A stretch of DNA of 64,000 bases. Source: Legionella_A sp963772805. GTDB taxonomy: Bacteria; Pseudomonadota; Gammaproteobacteria; Legionellales; Legionellaceae. A model generated the notes under the pieces. That model had not been told where the DNA came from and did no database searches. It worked only from the letters and a program-made list of their open reading frames with translations. Position numbers and translations under genes: made by a program. The DNA is taken from positions 806,001 through 870,000 of the forward strand of contig CAVYYU010000008.1 in NCBI GenBank assembly GCA_963772805.1, in the 5' to 3' direction. Each line of letters begins with the position of its first letter. The first letter of the stretch is position 1. Below are positions 7,563-17,625 of the stretch, piece after piece.

Positions 7563-9107
7563 ATGGCCAGGAGAAGTTTTGAAATGTATGAAATTCGGCA
7601 AATTATTGTATGCCTACGATCGGGCGAATCAATACGAGGTATCGCGCAGACAGGATTAGCTAATCGCAAGAAAATAAGGGCTGTTCGTAAAGTTGCAGTG
7701 CAGAAAAAGTGGTTGGATCTACAACAAGAGCTGCCAACGGATGGGGATTTAGCAACTTTTTTTAAACAACAACCCAGCACTTTTGTAACACAATCCGCTG
7801 TCCTGCCTTACAAAAAACAAATTGAAGAATGGTGCCAGCAAGGCATTCAGGGTACAACGATGCATGCTGCATTAAAGCGCCAATATGGGTTTGATGGCTC
7901 CTATGATTCTGTGCAACGCTTTGTAAAGAAGATCAAAGACAATTTACCTTCATCTGTTACAACCATCTTAGAATTTAAACCTGGCGAATGTGCACAGGTT
8001 GATTTTGGTTATGGGCCTAAATTAATTGATGAATTGACCGGAAAAGTTACCAAAATCTGGATTTTTGTTATGGTCTTGGCCTGGAGTCGGCATATGTACG
8101 CGGAATTAGTCCTGCACCAAGATGTTGAAACGTGGCTTGGATGTCATCGCCGTGCATTTGAATTTTTTAATGGCGTTCCCAAAAAAATTATTATTGATAA
8201 CGCGAAGTGCGCTATTACCAAAGCATGCTATTACGACCCTGTTGTGCAGCGAGCCTATGCTGATTATGCCGAAGGATATAGGTTCATGATTTCGGCTTGC
8301 CCGCCACGTGACCCACAAAAAAAAGGTCGGGTTGAATCGGGCGTAAAATATGTTAAAAATAATTTTGTACCACTACGTAAGTTCAAGAGCTTGGTGAACG
8401 GAAACAAGCAATTAATCCAGTGGGTATTATCAGAAGCAGGCAATCGCATCCATGGCACCACGCGCGCTAAACCACTTGCGTTATTCACTCAAACAGAAGC
8501 GTTGTTATTGCAGCCATTGCCAGATAACCCCCCAGAATGCGCAGTATGGGAGAAAGTAAAACTTTATAATGATTGTCATGTCATGTATCTGCATTGCCGC
8601 TATTCAGCGCCATATCAATTAGCTCAACACATATTATGGCTACGCGCGACAGAGACAACAGTGCGGCTATACCAAGAACATACATTGATAGCAGTTCACC
8701 CAAGGTTAATTGAGCCAGGGACGAAGCACACAATAGATGCCCATTTACCCCCTAATGCGAGCGCCTACGCCATGCAAGATGCCCAATGGTGCTTAGAACA
8801 ATCTGACTGTGTAGGAACGCATTGCAAGCAAGTGATTACTGTTTTACTGACGGATACAGTGACTGATTACCTTCGAGCAGCACAAGGCGTGCTTAGCTTA
8901 AATAAAAAATATGGTAGCGCACGCTTGGATGCCGCATGCCATCGAGCACTCATGTTTAATAGTGTTCATTACAAAACCATCAAATCCATTTTGAAAGAGG
9001 GGTTGGAGTATCAACCTTTACCGACCCAAGATGCATTTGACGCACTGGCAGAAACTTACACCGGACAGGCGCGTTTCTGCCGAGATACATCAACGCTTTT
9101 ACAATAA
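7563..9107 (+). CDS. istA: IstA transposase (IS21)
   Basis: A 514-residue DDE transposase of the IS21 family. An N-terminal helix-turn-helix (residues 5-50, R-Q-I-I-V-C-L-R-S-G-E-S-I-R-G-I-A) precedes the rve core with D in A-Q-V-D-F-G-Y-G, D in I-I-I-D-N-A-K and E in G-R-V-E-S-G-V-K. The C-terminal region has the Mu-type beta-barrel pattern. It binds the element ends and cuts them together with the ATPase IstB, whose gene follows 22 bp downstream. Length is normal and no lesion is visible. Confidence 0.9.
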   Translation: MARRSFEMYEIRQIIVCLRSGESIRGIAQTGLANRKKIRAVRKVAVQKKWLDLQQELPTDGDLATFFKQQPSTFVTQSAVLPYKKQIEEWCQQGIQGTTMHAALKRQYGFDGSYDSVQRFVKKIKDNLPSSVTTILEFKPGECAQVDFGYGPKLIDELTGKVTKIWIFVMVLAWSRHMYAELVLHQDVETWLGCHRRAFEFFNGVPKKIIIDNAKCAITKACYYDPVVQRAYADYAEGYRFMISACPPRDPQKKGRVESGVKYVKNNFVPLRKFKSLVNGNKQLIQWVLSEAGNRIHGTTRAKPLALFTQTEALLLQPLPDNPPECAVWEKVKLYNDCHVMYLHCRYSAPYQLAQHILWLRATETTVRLYQEHTLIAVHPRLIEPGTKHTIDAHLPPNASAYAMQDAQWCLEQSDCVGTHCKQVITVLLTDTVTDYLRAAQGVLSLNKKYGSARLDAACHRALMFNSVHYKTIKSILKEGLEYQPLPTQDAFDALAETYTGQARFCRDTSTLLQ

Positions 9108-9129
9108 CCTAAACGAAGGAGTACAAGTC

Positions 9130-9933
9130 ATGACACACCCAATGCCAGAAATAAACACCCTGCTTAGGCAGGTACGATTATTACATATTATGGAGCAGTT
9201 GCCATTACGCAATAGGGAGTCTATTGAGAGAAAATTGGCCTATCCAGAGTTTTTATCCCTTATTATTCAAGATGAAATTTTGGGGCGCGACAATAAAAAA
9301 TTAAAAGTGCGCCTAAAACGCGCGGGAATAAAATATGACAAAACATTGGAGCGCTTTGATTTTGATTTCAATTCAAAAATTAATCGGGCGCAAATACAAG
9401 AGGCGGCAACCTGCCGATTTATGGATCAGCACGAGCCTATTCTCATTGTTGGACCCTGTGGTACTGGTAAAAGTCATATAGCCCAAGCAATTGCTCATTG
9501 TGTAATTCGTCGCGGTATTGATGTTTTATGGTTGCCTCAAAGTAAATTGTTCAGTGAATTACAAGCCGCTAAAGCATTTGGTCGTTATGAAAGGAAAATA
9601 GCTGAATTGGTCAAGGTTCCTTTATTAATTATTGATGATTTTGGCTTGCGACCTATGCGTACCCCAGAAGATGAAGATTTTCACGATCTGATCTCTGAGC
9701 GTTATGAGCGCGCGTCTACCATTGTGACAAGTAATTTAGATTTTAGTGAATGGGGTAGCGCCTTCCCAAATCAATTATTAGCCGCTGCTACATTGGATCG
9801 TCTGCGCCATAACGCCCATAAGATAGTACTAGAAGGCGCAAGTTTCAGGGGGTCCAAAGACGCTAATGACAAAGCAATGCAATCTACCGATATAAAAGAA
9901 CAAAAAATAAACATTGCCGCCGAGGGAAATTGA
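9130..9933 (+). CDS. istB: IstB ATPase helper (IS21)
   Basis: A 267-residue AAA+ ATPase related to DnaC. Walker A is G-P-C-G-T-G-K-S-H and Walker B is L-L-I-I-D-D-F-G; a C-terminal S-N-L-D-F sensor-like motif follows. It assists IstA in choosing and remodelling target DNA. The ATG at 9130 has AAGGAG nine bases upstream and is preferred over an in-frame ATG at 9031 that would overlap istA. Intact. Confidence 0.9.
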   Translation: MTHPMPEINTLLRQVRLLHIMEQLPLRNRESIERKLAYPEFLSLIIQDEILGRDNKKLKVRLKRAGIKYDKTLERFDFDFNSKINRAQIQEAATCRFMDQHEPILIVGPCGTGKSHIAQAIAHCVIRRGIDVLWLPQSKLFSELQAAKAFGRYERKIAELVKVPLLIIDDFGLRPMRTPEDEDFHDLISERYERASTIVTSNLDFSEWGSAFPNQLLAAATLDRLRHNAHKIVLEGASFRGSKDANDKAMQSTDIKEQKINIAAEGN

Positions 9934-10781
9934 TATAAAATGCACCTTGTTTGATATGATTTTGCGGCCATTTTAGTGGGTCCATTAAGGTGCGACTGGG
10001 TGGTCCCTTTAGGGTGCTGATTGACACAGAGAGCTTTGCAACGTGGGAAGAAACCTTTCGCTGGCTTAAATCTCGTGGTCTAAAGGGCGTTTTATTTATT
10101 GTTTCTGACCAGCATGCGGGCCTTGTTGAAGCCGCCAGGAAGCATTTTCAGGGCGCTACTTGGCAGAGGTGCCAAGTTCATTTGATGAGGAACATCTTAG
10201 GCTCTTGTTCAATTCGACACCGCAAGGGCGTTGCAGAAAAAGCAAAATTAGTTTTACAAGCGCCCGATATGACCGAAGCCAGGCGCCGTTTAAATGCGTT
10301 TGTCGAGCAGTTTGAAAAGTTAGCGCCAAAGGCTGTGACCTGCCTTGAAGAGGCTTTTGAAGATGCTATGGCGGTGATGACATTGCCGGATAAATATCGC
10401 AAGCGCCTCAGAACAACGAATATGCAAGAGCGATTAAATGGAGAAGTGAAGCGGCGCACCAATGTAATACGCATATTCCCTAATGATGACTCTGCTTTGA
10501 GGCTTATTGGGGCTTTGTTAGCTGAAATAAATGAGCAATGGGTAACGAGACGGTATTTGGATATGGATGAATTTAATGAATGGTTAGCAGAGCAAGAGCT
10601 AGCCAAAACCAACGTCATTGAAATAAACAAAATGGCAAATTAAATAACTAGCTTGATAGGCTGAATAAATGAGAATTTACAGCAGATTTTGGACTTGACC
10701 TCAATTGTAATTGAGATATCGATTAAATTATTTTTATCATCATAAATTAAGGCGGTCACAGGCCACGGCTATATTCCCCGA

Positions 10782-11076
10782 TAAATTGGTTTTCTGTTTT
10801 ATTAAACCCAAAACAAACCATGAAATATTTTAAATTCAAGACTGTTATTTAAATATATATTTGATATGATATACGACCGCGTAGTAAAAATATTTATAAC
10901 CATCCTCTTGTGGATATTTTTTTTAAACAACCCGCCAACATTTATTGACAAACAACAATAAAATCTTAAATCACAACAACAGCAAGGCTTTTAGGCACTT
11001 TTGTGTTTAATCATCCTGTGATGTTTATCCACAATTTCTGTGGATAAGTCTGTGCATACAATATTAAACGCATTAA
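10782..11076. repeat. Origin-like repeat with DnaA boxes, copy 1
   Basis: An AT-rich, non-coding stretch of about 295 bp repeated in the same orientation at 27091-27386. It holds perfect DnaA boxes TTATCCACA (11025-11033) and TGTGGATAA (11039-11047) as an inverted pair five bases apart. A near-match TGTGGATAT is at 10909-10917 and a weaker TGTGCATAC at 11051. The AT-rich tract around 10845-10870 resembles an unwinding element. In the last 88 bp, 82 positions match copy 2 by eye. Confidence 0.75.
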
Positions 11077-11182
11077 TGGACAGGTCTGAGCGTGCCCCCA
11101 TTATCTGTGCAGAATAAAATATTTTCCTACTCGCCAAAGTGCATCTATACTAAAATCAGTTTCTTAATGCTAGGGAATAAGA

Positions 11183-12709
11183 ATGAAAACTCTTTCGGGC
11201 AGTAGTCGCGGCGACTTTCATACTCTTTATCAAGGTCAATCTGTAGATGACCTCATTATTAAATACATGCAAGAAAATAATATTCCAGGCATGTCCTTAG
11301 CCATTGTTCAAGCTCCTTATATTACGCGCGTAGTGGGCTATGGCTTCGCCGATACAGAGAAAAAAAGGTTGGTTTCAACAAAGACACTATTTAACGTAGG
11401 ACAACTGACGAATGCCTTTACTGCCGTAGCCATAATGCAATTAAAGGAAGAAGGGAAATTGCAATTAGATGACCTGATTTCCATTTATTTACCGCATCTA
11501 CCAACTGCATGGAATGCCATTACCGTACGACATTTATTAATTCATAGTTCAGGACTACCAGATTATGTAGAGAATTCAGGTTTTTCCTACAGCAGTAATT
11601 ACAGACCTGAAGATATTATTAATCTAATCAAAGATCAAAGCTTATTATTTAATTCAGGTACCAAATCACACACCAGTGCATCTGATTTTTACCTACTTGG
11701 ACTCATCATAGAGAAAGCCAGTAAACAAAGTTATGAGGCCTATGTGACTAAAAACCAAATTGAGCGAGTAGGGTTAAAAAGCACCTTCTTTATTAAAAAC
11801 GCTTCATCAATCGAAAATGAGGCAAATAATGGCTCAAATCCTTTTAAACACAGTCAGTTTTTACAAAATTCCACTTATATAAATCCCATAGAGATTGCTC
11901 AAGGTTATAGGGAGAATGACAGCAAAGCCGTGCCTAGTGTTAGCTGGACAGCAACTTTTTCTAACAGTGGGTTGATGGCTTCTGCAGAAGATATTAGCAT
12001 TTGGGACATCAGTTTGGCGGGTAGTATTTTAGTTAAGGAAGCTGAGAACAGACATTTTCTATATAACTGTATTACCTTGGAAAATAAAATCAGCATACCA
12101 GGTAACGCAGGATGGACCTTCCCAGGACACCCGGGGCTTATGCTTATAACAGGAAATATTCCAGGCTATTCTGCATTTTTAAGTCGATTTACAGCACCTA
12201 ATGAGTTGTTGTGCGTCACTCTTTTAGCGAATAAAGAAAATTTATCTGATTTGGATATTTTAGCCCGTAAAATTGCAGCAGCTTTTGATATCAACCTGGG
12301 GGCACCAGAGGGTTCTGGTTCTGAAACGATCCAAAGCCCCTATTCAGTGAAACAAACAATAGAGCGAATCACTGCTATTATCAGCAAGCAAGGCGGTAAA
12401 ATATTCGCTCACATTGATCACAGCGAGGAAGCAAACAAAGTTGGACAATCACTCCTGCCTACGGAAGTTCTTATCATAGGTAACCCGGAAAAAGGCACTG
12501 CACTAATGCAAGAGAATGTAGCTGTCGCTCTCGATTTGCCCTTACGAATTATGGCTACTGAGGATAAAATTGGTCAGACTTGGTTAAGTTTCACTGATCC
12601 ACTGCAATTGGGTAAGGCATATGATTTGCGTAATAATGAGTTAATACAAATCGCCGCCTCTCTGCGTCGAGTGTGTGAAAAAGCCGCTTCAGCACAAAAT
12701 ATACGTTAA
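11183..12709 (+). CDS. Beta-lactamase-fold pseudoenzyme fused to DUF302
   Basis: A 508-residue protein. Residues ~15-370 have the class C beta-lactamase/serine hydrolase fold (N-I-P-G-M-S-L-A-I-V; A-F-T-A-V-A-I-M-Q-L-K-E-E-G-K-L; R-H-L-L-I-H-S-S-G-L-P). The catalytic SxxK position reads Q-L-T-N, the Y-x-N motif region reads H-T-S, and the usual H-x-G near the end of the domain is I-T-G-N. It is therefore probably not a hydrolase. Residues ~385-500 match DUF302 (V-K-Q-T-I-E-R-I, H-I-D-H-S-E-E-A, L-I-I-G-N-P-E-K-G-T-A-L-M, A-L-D-L-P-L). No signal peptide is visible, so it is probably cytoplasmic or exported by another route. AGGGAATAAG precedes the ATG. The gene lies just left of the Tn3 transposon and is intact. 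Confidence 0.75.
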   Translation: MKTLSGSSRGDFHTLYQGQSVDDLIIKYMQENNIPGMSLAIVQAPYITRVVGYGFADTEKKRLVSTKTLFNVGQLTNAFTAVAIMQLKEEGKLQLDDLISIYLPHLPTAWNAITVRHLLIHSSGLPDYVENSGFSYSSNYRPEDIINLIKDQSLLFNSGTKSHTSASDFYLLGLIIEKASKQSYEAYVTKNQIERVGLKSTFFIKNASSIENEANNGSNPFKHSQFLQNSTYINPIEIAQGYRENDSKAVPSVSWTATFSNSGLMASAEDISIWDISLAGSILVKEAENRHFLYNCITLENKISIPGNAGWTFPGHPGLMLITGNIPGYSAFLSRFTAPNELLCVTLLANKENLSDLDILARKIAAAFDINLGAPEGSGSETIQSPYSVKQTIERITAIISKQGGKIFAHIDHSEEANKVGQSLLPTEVLIIGNPEKGTALMQENVAVALDLPLRIMATEDKIGQTWLSFTDPLQLGKAYDLRNNELIQIAASLRRVCEKAASAQNIR

Positions 12710-12840
12710 ACATAAATGAGCTCAGGTCAGGCCCTGAGTGATCGACATTTTTAAAAAAAATAATATAAACAATGAATTGCCAGCTTGCAGTATTCTCATA
12801 GAAATAAATATTCACATGTCAGAATAGAATACATTAAGTG

Positions 12841-12845
12841 AAGTA
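12841..12845. repeat. Tn3 5-bp target duplication, left (AAGTA)
   Basis: AAGTA adjoins the left inverted repeat and recurs at 22135-22139 adjoining the right one. Confidence 0.9.
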
Positions 12846-12886
12846 GAGGGTCGGCCGGGATTCTGACGAAAAGGACCGATTGATGT
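12846..12886 (+). repeat. Tn3 inverted repeat, left
   Basis: A 41-bp terminal inverted repeat starting GAGGGTCGGCCGGGATTC. It differs from the right copy at repeat positions 30 and 34. Confidence 0.92.
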
Positions 12887-13289
12887 TCATATTTAATCCA
12901 ATTACAAATCAACTCTCAATTTTTAATCATGTCAGCAGTGATTTTTCTGAATCGTTCTGGTGTTAATTCAGTGAATATCTCACCAGACTTTACCCTAATT
13001 AACATTTTTATCCAACGGAGTAAACAGATTGTTCGATTCCGGGATTGAAGAATTTAACAAGGTTGAATTTTCTTCTGGCATGGATGGATTTGTTCTTGCG
13101 GGTGCATGCATTTCATAGGCATAAGCAATCTCGATCAGAGTCCTTCATGAAGGGGAGCCTGTGGAGCAACCCCCAAAATGTTAGTTCAGCGATAACCATA
13201 TGAAAAAAATAGAAATTTGAGCGAACATTTTTTTTAAAATATAGGTCTATTATTAGATGCATTATCAATACAAAAGGTTTTGTTGTTCA
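12887..13289. other. Non-coding left part of the transposon
   Basis: No gene visible. An ATGTCAGCAGTGATT motif at about 12939 matches the left end of the Tn402-like unit at 17008, so this may be a further remnant of that element. Confidence 0.4.
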
Positions 13290-14057
13290 TTATTGATTTT
13301 TTGAAACGAACGCTGAGGGTTGTTCCTCAGAATCCTTAGATGATTCTGTTGATCTCATACAGCCAACAGGCGAATTTACTTCTCTCAATTGCCTACAAGT
13401 GTCCTTATATTGTGATTGAGATTTTGATTCAGTATATTTGCTTTCAACTTCAGCATCTTTTGATGAAGTAGCCATTTCTTGTTTCATCTCACCCAGTGCG
13501 TCCATAACTTCTGCTAGCTTGAGTTTTGCATCATCATAACGTTTAGGGATACATTCACCTTGAGCGCCAGTCACTTCTCCAGTTTTAAGGCCTTTTTCAA
13601 GAGCGTTGGTAATCGTACTAAGACCTGATTCAAACGCCGATAATAGTCCATTATTGCCCCTTGCAGATTGCAGGATTCCATGCAATTTTTCCACTACATC
13701 TTTTTCATCTTTGGGAAAATAAAGAGTACCTTCACTACATGTTCTATATTCACGGCTCTCCGATGAATGTAGCTCCTCAACCATGTGTTGACTCATTTGA
13801 AATATTTGTATAACGGATTGCTCTAGATCTGAGGGAGTTGGTGGCGAATTGCCATGTTTTAAAGATGCTATAAGTTCATCACTAGCACTCACCCTTTTAT
13901 CTTCACTATGTTCTTGCGCTGTCTCGAGAGGGGTCTGTCCTTTCTTATTTTTCACTTCAAGACTAGCATCACACTTTAATAACTTTTTAATGAGATTCAG
14001 AGGCTCTTTTCTATAGTTATAAAAATTCTGGGTCGCATAGTGCAAGGCCGTCATGCC

Positions 14058-15441
14058 CACGGGCTTTTCATGAGTAAATTTTGACCGGCAGATTTTTTAT
14101 CTATACCACCTTACAAGGCCACATCATCAATATTTTATTAGCCTTAATGGCATTCTTGGCACCCAAGAACCTTTATTTTGTGGGTTTAAAGCATGCTCCG
14201 CCATCACACAGACAGCGTGGGTAATTTATTCTCCATATATTCTTGTTGGTGGTTAAAGCAAAAGTAATGTCAGCAGATAATCCAAATCCCAACCGGCACG
14301 TTTCAGTCGGGAGCGGACACTTTTCTTTTTTCCTGGAGGTAACTTTGATTTAACTAAGCTCAATAACAATCGTTTTGTTTTGGCAAAATTAATAGCTGCA
14401 ACTTCATCATGTTTTTTGTCTGCATCATCCTGTAAATGTACGTCAAGCTCCCAGTGGTATTCACTTTCAATGGACCAGTGATTTCTAACATAGGATGGCA
14501 GTTTAATATTATCAACATCATGGCTGCTCACATAATAGCGCCACTCGGCCGAACCAGATCCTGGTTTATTTTTTTCTGATGAAATGGTTTCGGTAGCAAT
14601 AATAGTTTTAATGCCAGGAAGTGCAACAGGCTTAGCATTTTCTGGTAGGGGGAACGCAAAATATCGGCGTCTTACAAGTCGTCCATGGCTCTCATCGAAA
14701 TAATCTTCAATTAAATTCCCCTGATTTTCACCATGCTCTTTAGAATATGAAATAACTGCATTATACAAAGAAGGTTGATTCTTTTTTAAACCAATCACGA
14801 AATCACCACCCTTATTAATGATGGATTCGAGTATGACTGTTTGGCATCCCATTGCATCAATGGATACTGTGCATCCTTCCAACTCCAGAAGTTCTAACAG
14901 CAAGGGTATTGCTTTAATTTCATTGGACTTACTGTTCGTTGCCACATCTGCTAATACGAGCTTATTAGCAAAGCTCCAGGCGCTGACCATTTGAATAGCG
15001 CGGATGCCTTTCGATTCACAACGAGTTCCCTTTAATGTTTTACCGTCAATCGGAATTTGATCTTCCGGCAATCGTTCTTTTATGACTAAACCCAATGTAC
15101 CCTCAATAATGGTGCTCCAAACCGTTGGGCTTATGATGGCAAAGACTCTCCTAAATGTACTGTAGCAAGGGATCCCCTTATCTAAATCAATGTGGTTCAT
15201 GAGCCATTTTTTACGTGACTCAGCGAAGGTAACGATATCATCCCAGCTTTCAGCACCACAAAAAATTGCGCATATTGCGATAAATAATAAGGTTGGCAAA
15301 GGGTAAATTATTTTTTCTTGGTCACGTGGGTCTTTTATTGTTGATAACAACTCAAGTACTTCTGACATGAAAATTCCGTTTAAAATCAAAACAATGAATT
15401 CTACATGAATTTGCTCAAGAAATACTCATGAAAAGCCCGTG
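14058..15441 (-). mobile_element. ISAs1-family element inside the ankyrin gene
   Basis: A 1384-bp element with 19-bp perfect inverted ends CACGGGCTTTTCATGAGTA (14058-14076 and inverted 15423-15441). It is flanked by CCGTCATGCC on both sides (14048-14057, 15442-15451). The other ISAs1 in this window also made a 10-bp duplication. Confidence 0.92.
14253..15368 (-). CDS. ISAs1-family transposase
   Basis: A 371-residue transposase of the ISAs1/H-repeat type. The N-terminus has D-P-R-D-Q-E-K-I-I-Y-P-L (DDE_Tnp_1-associated region). The catalytic residues are D in P-I-D-G-K-T-L-K-G, D in S-I-D-A-M-G-C-Q and E in N-H-W-S-I-E-S-E-Y-H-W. A TTG start seven codons upstream (15389) is less likely than the ATG at 15368, which has GGAA before it. 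The gene is intact and shares layout but not close sequence with the ISAs1 at 33 kb. Confidence 0.87.
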   Translation of the reverse strand: MSEVLELLSTIKDPRDQEKIIYPLPTLLFIAICAIFCGAESWDDIVTFAESRKKWLMNHIDLDKGIPCYSTFRRVFAIISPTVWSTIIEGTLGLVIKERLPEDQIPIDGKTLKGTRCESKGIRAIQMVSAWSFANKLVLADVATNSKSNEIKAIPLLLELLELEGCTVSIDAMGCQTVILESIINKGGDFVIGLKKNQPSLYNAVISYSKEHGENQGNLIEDYFDESHGRLVRRRYFAFPLPENAKPVALPGIKTIIATETISSEKNKPGSGSAEWRYYVSSHDVDNIKLPSYVRNHWSIESEYHWELDVHLQDDADKKHDEVAAINFAKTKRLLLSLVKSKLPPGKKKSVRSRLKRAGWDLDYLLTLLLL

Positions 15442-17154
15442 CCGTCATGCCTTTTTTATCAGCACTATTAATATCAGCACCATGTTTTATTAATAAATCA
15501 ATGACACTATCATTACTTGGGCCACCAACAAGTACTTTTCCACAACTTACCATTGCCAGCTTTAACAAGCCTTGATTAGTTAGAATTGACTTTTGCAAGT
15601 CTTCATGACCATTAAATACAGAAGGTTCTTTTAAACCTAAGAGAAGTACTAGCCCGTCTCTATCTGTCAGTTGTTCAATAGGGTCTGCTCGCTTTAAGAT
15701 ATCACGGACACGTGTTAAATAATTTTCTTGCTCTTGGCCTAAAATTTGTACTTCCCGTTCAACAAACTCTGAAACATTCGCTCCTTCAAGTTTCAATTCT
15801 AAAAAAACATCTTTTAAATCTTGAATTTTTAGAATATCTCGATTTAAAGCTATTTTCGCTATCAGTTCATCGCTGCCGTCTTTACCTAGCATTGCACGTG
15901 CATATTTTATGGTGTTAACTTTTAATTCTTTAGCCGTTTTTGTTGAGGCAAATAAAGATTTTCGAACGGCAACTTGTTGTTCACCATGATGAAAGATAAC
16001 ACTATTTCCAGCTTTCCAAATATTTCCTGCCATCGATGTGATAGGGGCTTCCGGCGCAAGTGATCGGAAGCCGGTCTGTACATCTTGAGCGCCCCAGGGT
16101 CCAGTTCCACCAAACGTGATTCTCGGATGATTCACTGATACTCTTTCTAAAAATGTTTTTTCCTGTTTGTTTGCTGCAGCTTGAAACTGACTGTCAGTAT
16201 TACAACCTTCTAAAGTCACAGAAACTTCACCATGATGGGTGGGCAATGCTTCATTAAAGTCAGATAATAATTTATCAAAATTTCCATCATATAAATGCTC
16301 ACTTGAGCCATGGCAATTACCCAAACCATAATAGCCACCATTACCATGCCCCATAATAAATAATTTCGGGGTTTTTTCGAATATATTGTCTAGTACTGGT
16401 AAGGCTCGTTTGAGTTCATCCAAACTACTATAGATTTTAGGGGCATTATCACACTCATCGAAAAAATAATACTTCAAGGCCTCTGAATGGGTGTGACCTG
16501 CATTTGATGTGACTTTTAATATAGCAGACTTTAAATCCGAATTTTCTAGGTTCATTTGTAACTGGGAAAGATCAATGTCTATTGTATTAAGAGTACCTTC
16601 TTGCAAAACCCCTTTAGAATCCCGAACCACGTACTGACCATTTTCAGATAAGTAAATAATGCCATTCTCAGCTTTCGCTTTATTTTTATCGGGCAAAGTT
16701 GACAGCAAAGCGAGGTCATACCCCTCTAAATAGACGCCAATTGGAACAAATTGCTTAAACCGTTGTTTTAGGCGAGGGTTTACCGCCACACCTCTTTGCT
16801 CTTCAGGAACTGGCTTATCTGGATTTGGTTTATATATTAAGATTTCTATTGCAGCATCTTTCATGGCTCAAGTCAGCAACATTATGTCATGCGTATAATT
16901 ATAGCATTCTGATCTTCAGAAAACCAATATAAACAGTTTCAACTGGTTCTTCTCTATAACACACGCTTCTTATTGACAATGAGCGCCCCTGTCACTTTTC
17001 TAAGTCGATGTCAGCAGTGATTATCGAAGCTCTGTATTCTCTTGATCAACAAATATTAAAATATCATAGTCAATGTCAGCAACATTCAAACTCGATGTCA
17101 TTACGTTGCAAATTGTCGAAGCCAATGTCAGCGCGTCGCAAAAAAGGAAGGATT

Positions 17155-17625
17155 ATGGCGGATCTTTCACTGGTCGCAGAGCAAGAATGGAGCGCAGCGA
17201 ATCGTCGTGCATTAGTCATACGCCCATTGATCGAGTTCGAGCATTGCCCTCGTGAAAAAGCGCATGAAGCCGCCGCTGAGCTCGAATTATCCGAGCGGCA
17301 GATATATCGGCTGATCCAACGGCTACGCGAATTCGGTGGAGAACTCACTGCCTTATTAACCAAAGGTTCCAATGGTGGGCGTGGTAAACGGCGACTGGCT
17401 GCACCACGCGAGGCTTTGCTCCATCGCCTGATAGCCGCAGTTTTTATTACACCACAGAAACGGTCAGTAGCTGATCTCATACGTGCAATCCGAAGTCAGT
17501 CTTTAAAAGATAGATTAGATCCCCCATCTGATGGTGTGCTTGAGCAAATGACCTTAGAACGTATTTGGGCTCGACAAAGCGAAGAAGTTGCGTCAATGCA
17601 TCACAAATACAGAAGTAAAACCTGA
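17155..17625 (+). pseudogene. Truncated TniA-like transposase, N-terminal domain only
   Basis: 156 residues from an ATG at 17155 with AAGGAAGG upstream. The segment W-S-A-A-N-R-R-A-L-V-I-R-P-L, the helix-turn-helix L-E-L-S-E-R-Q-I-Y-R-L-I-Q-R and G-R-G-K-R-R-L followed by T-P-Q-K-R-S-V-A-D-L match the N-terminal DNA-binding region of TniA/TnsB-like transposases, which are normally 500-600 residues. The catalytic core is missing and the tail diverges after residue ~120. Codons upstream of 17155 in the same frame are only the terminal repeats read through. With tniB and tniQ gone, this unit cannot move by itself. Confidence 0.6.

Larger units (their letters stand above)
7446..10026 (+). mobile_element. 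IS21-family insertion sequence
   Basis: A 2581-bp element. Ends are TGTTAATCAGCACCC (left) and TGTCAATCAGCACCC (right, inverted), followed by GGGACC in both. It is flanked by CAGAG (7441-7445 and 10027-10031). It encodes IstA and IstB and sits inside the IS256 transposase. Confidence 0.88.
6834..10643 (+). pseudogene. IS256 (Mutator-type) transposase, nonsense codon plus IS21 insertion
   Basis: Three pieces in one frame make up a Mutator-type transposase: 6834-7111, 7115-7445 and 10032-10643. The first break is TAG at 7112-7114 in the context I-F-K-R-Y-stop-R-S-E; family members have glutamine there, so one C-to-T change explains it. The second break is the IS21 at 7446-10026. Removing it and one CAGAG copy restores G-D-T-E-S-F-A-T-W in frame. 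The DDE residues remain in the pieces (D in M-V-D-A-T-F, D in V-S-D-Q-H-A-G, E in M-Q-E-R-L-N). The gene carries two independent lesions and cannot encode a working enzyme. Confidence 0.85.
6737..10686 (+). mobile_element. IS256-family element, interrupted
   Basis: Inverted CTGCTGTAAATTC ends occur at 6737-6749 and, inverted, at about 10674-10686. Between them lies a Mutator-type transposase broken by a stop codon and by an IS21 insertion. I found no convincing 8-9 bp target duplication. Confidence 0.7.
13290..16864 (-). pseudogene. Clan-CD-protease-like/ankyrin protein, split by ISAs1
   Basis: Two open frames, 15442-16864 and 13290-14047, are halves of one gene. Removing the ISAs1 element and one copy of its 10-bp duplication gives an uninterrupted 726-residue frame, and the junction reads D-K-K-G-M-T-A-L-H-Y-A-T, a normal ankyrin repeat. 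The N-terminal half has L-F-I-M-G-H-G-N-G-G (His173) and V-T-L-E-G-C-N-T-D (Cys221). Hydrophobic-block-HG and hydrophobic-block-GC is the His/Cys dyad pattern of clan CD peptidases (caspase-like, MARTX CPD/C80). Two or three ankyrin repeats follow, then a polar tail rich in S, E and K. In its present state the protease part ends A-R-A-F-H-E-Y-F-L-S-K-F-M inside the IS and may still be made. An effector role is inferred. Confidence 0.8.

Noticed and set aside
10782..11076. Calling the DnaA-box repeat the chromosomal oriC
   Set aside because: No dnaA, dnaN, gidA or similar gene is near either copy, and there are two copies. I report it only as origin-like.
11183..12709. Working beta-lactamase (resistance gene)
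   Set aside because: The serine and lysine of SxxK and the Y-x-N tyrosine are replaced, and there is no signal peptide.
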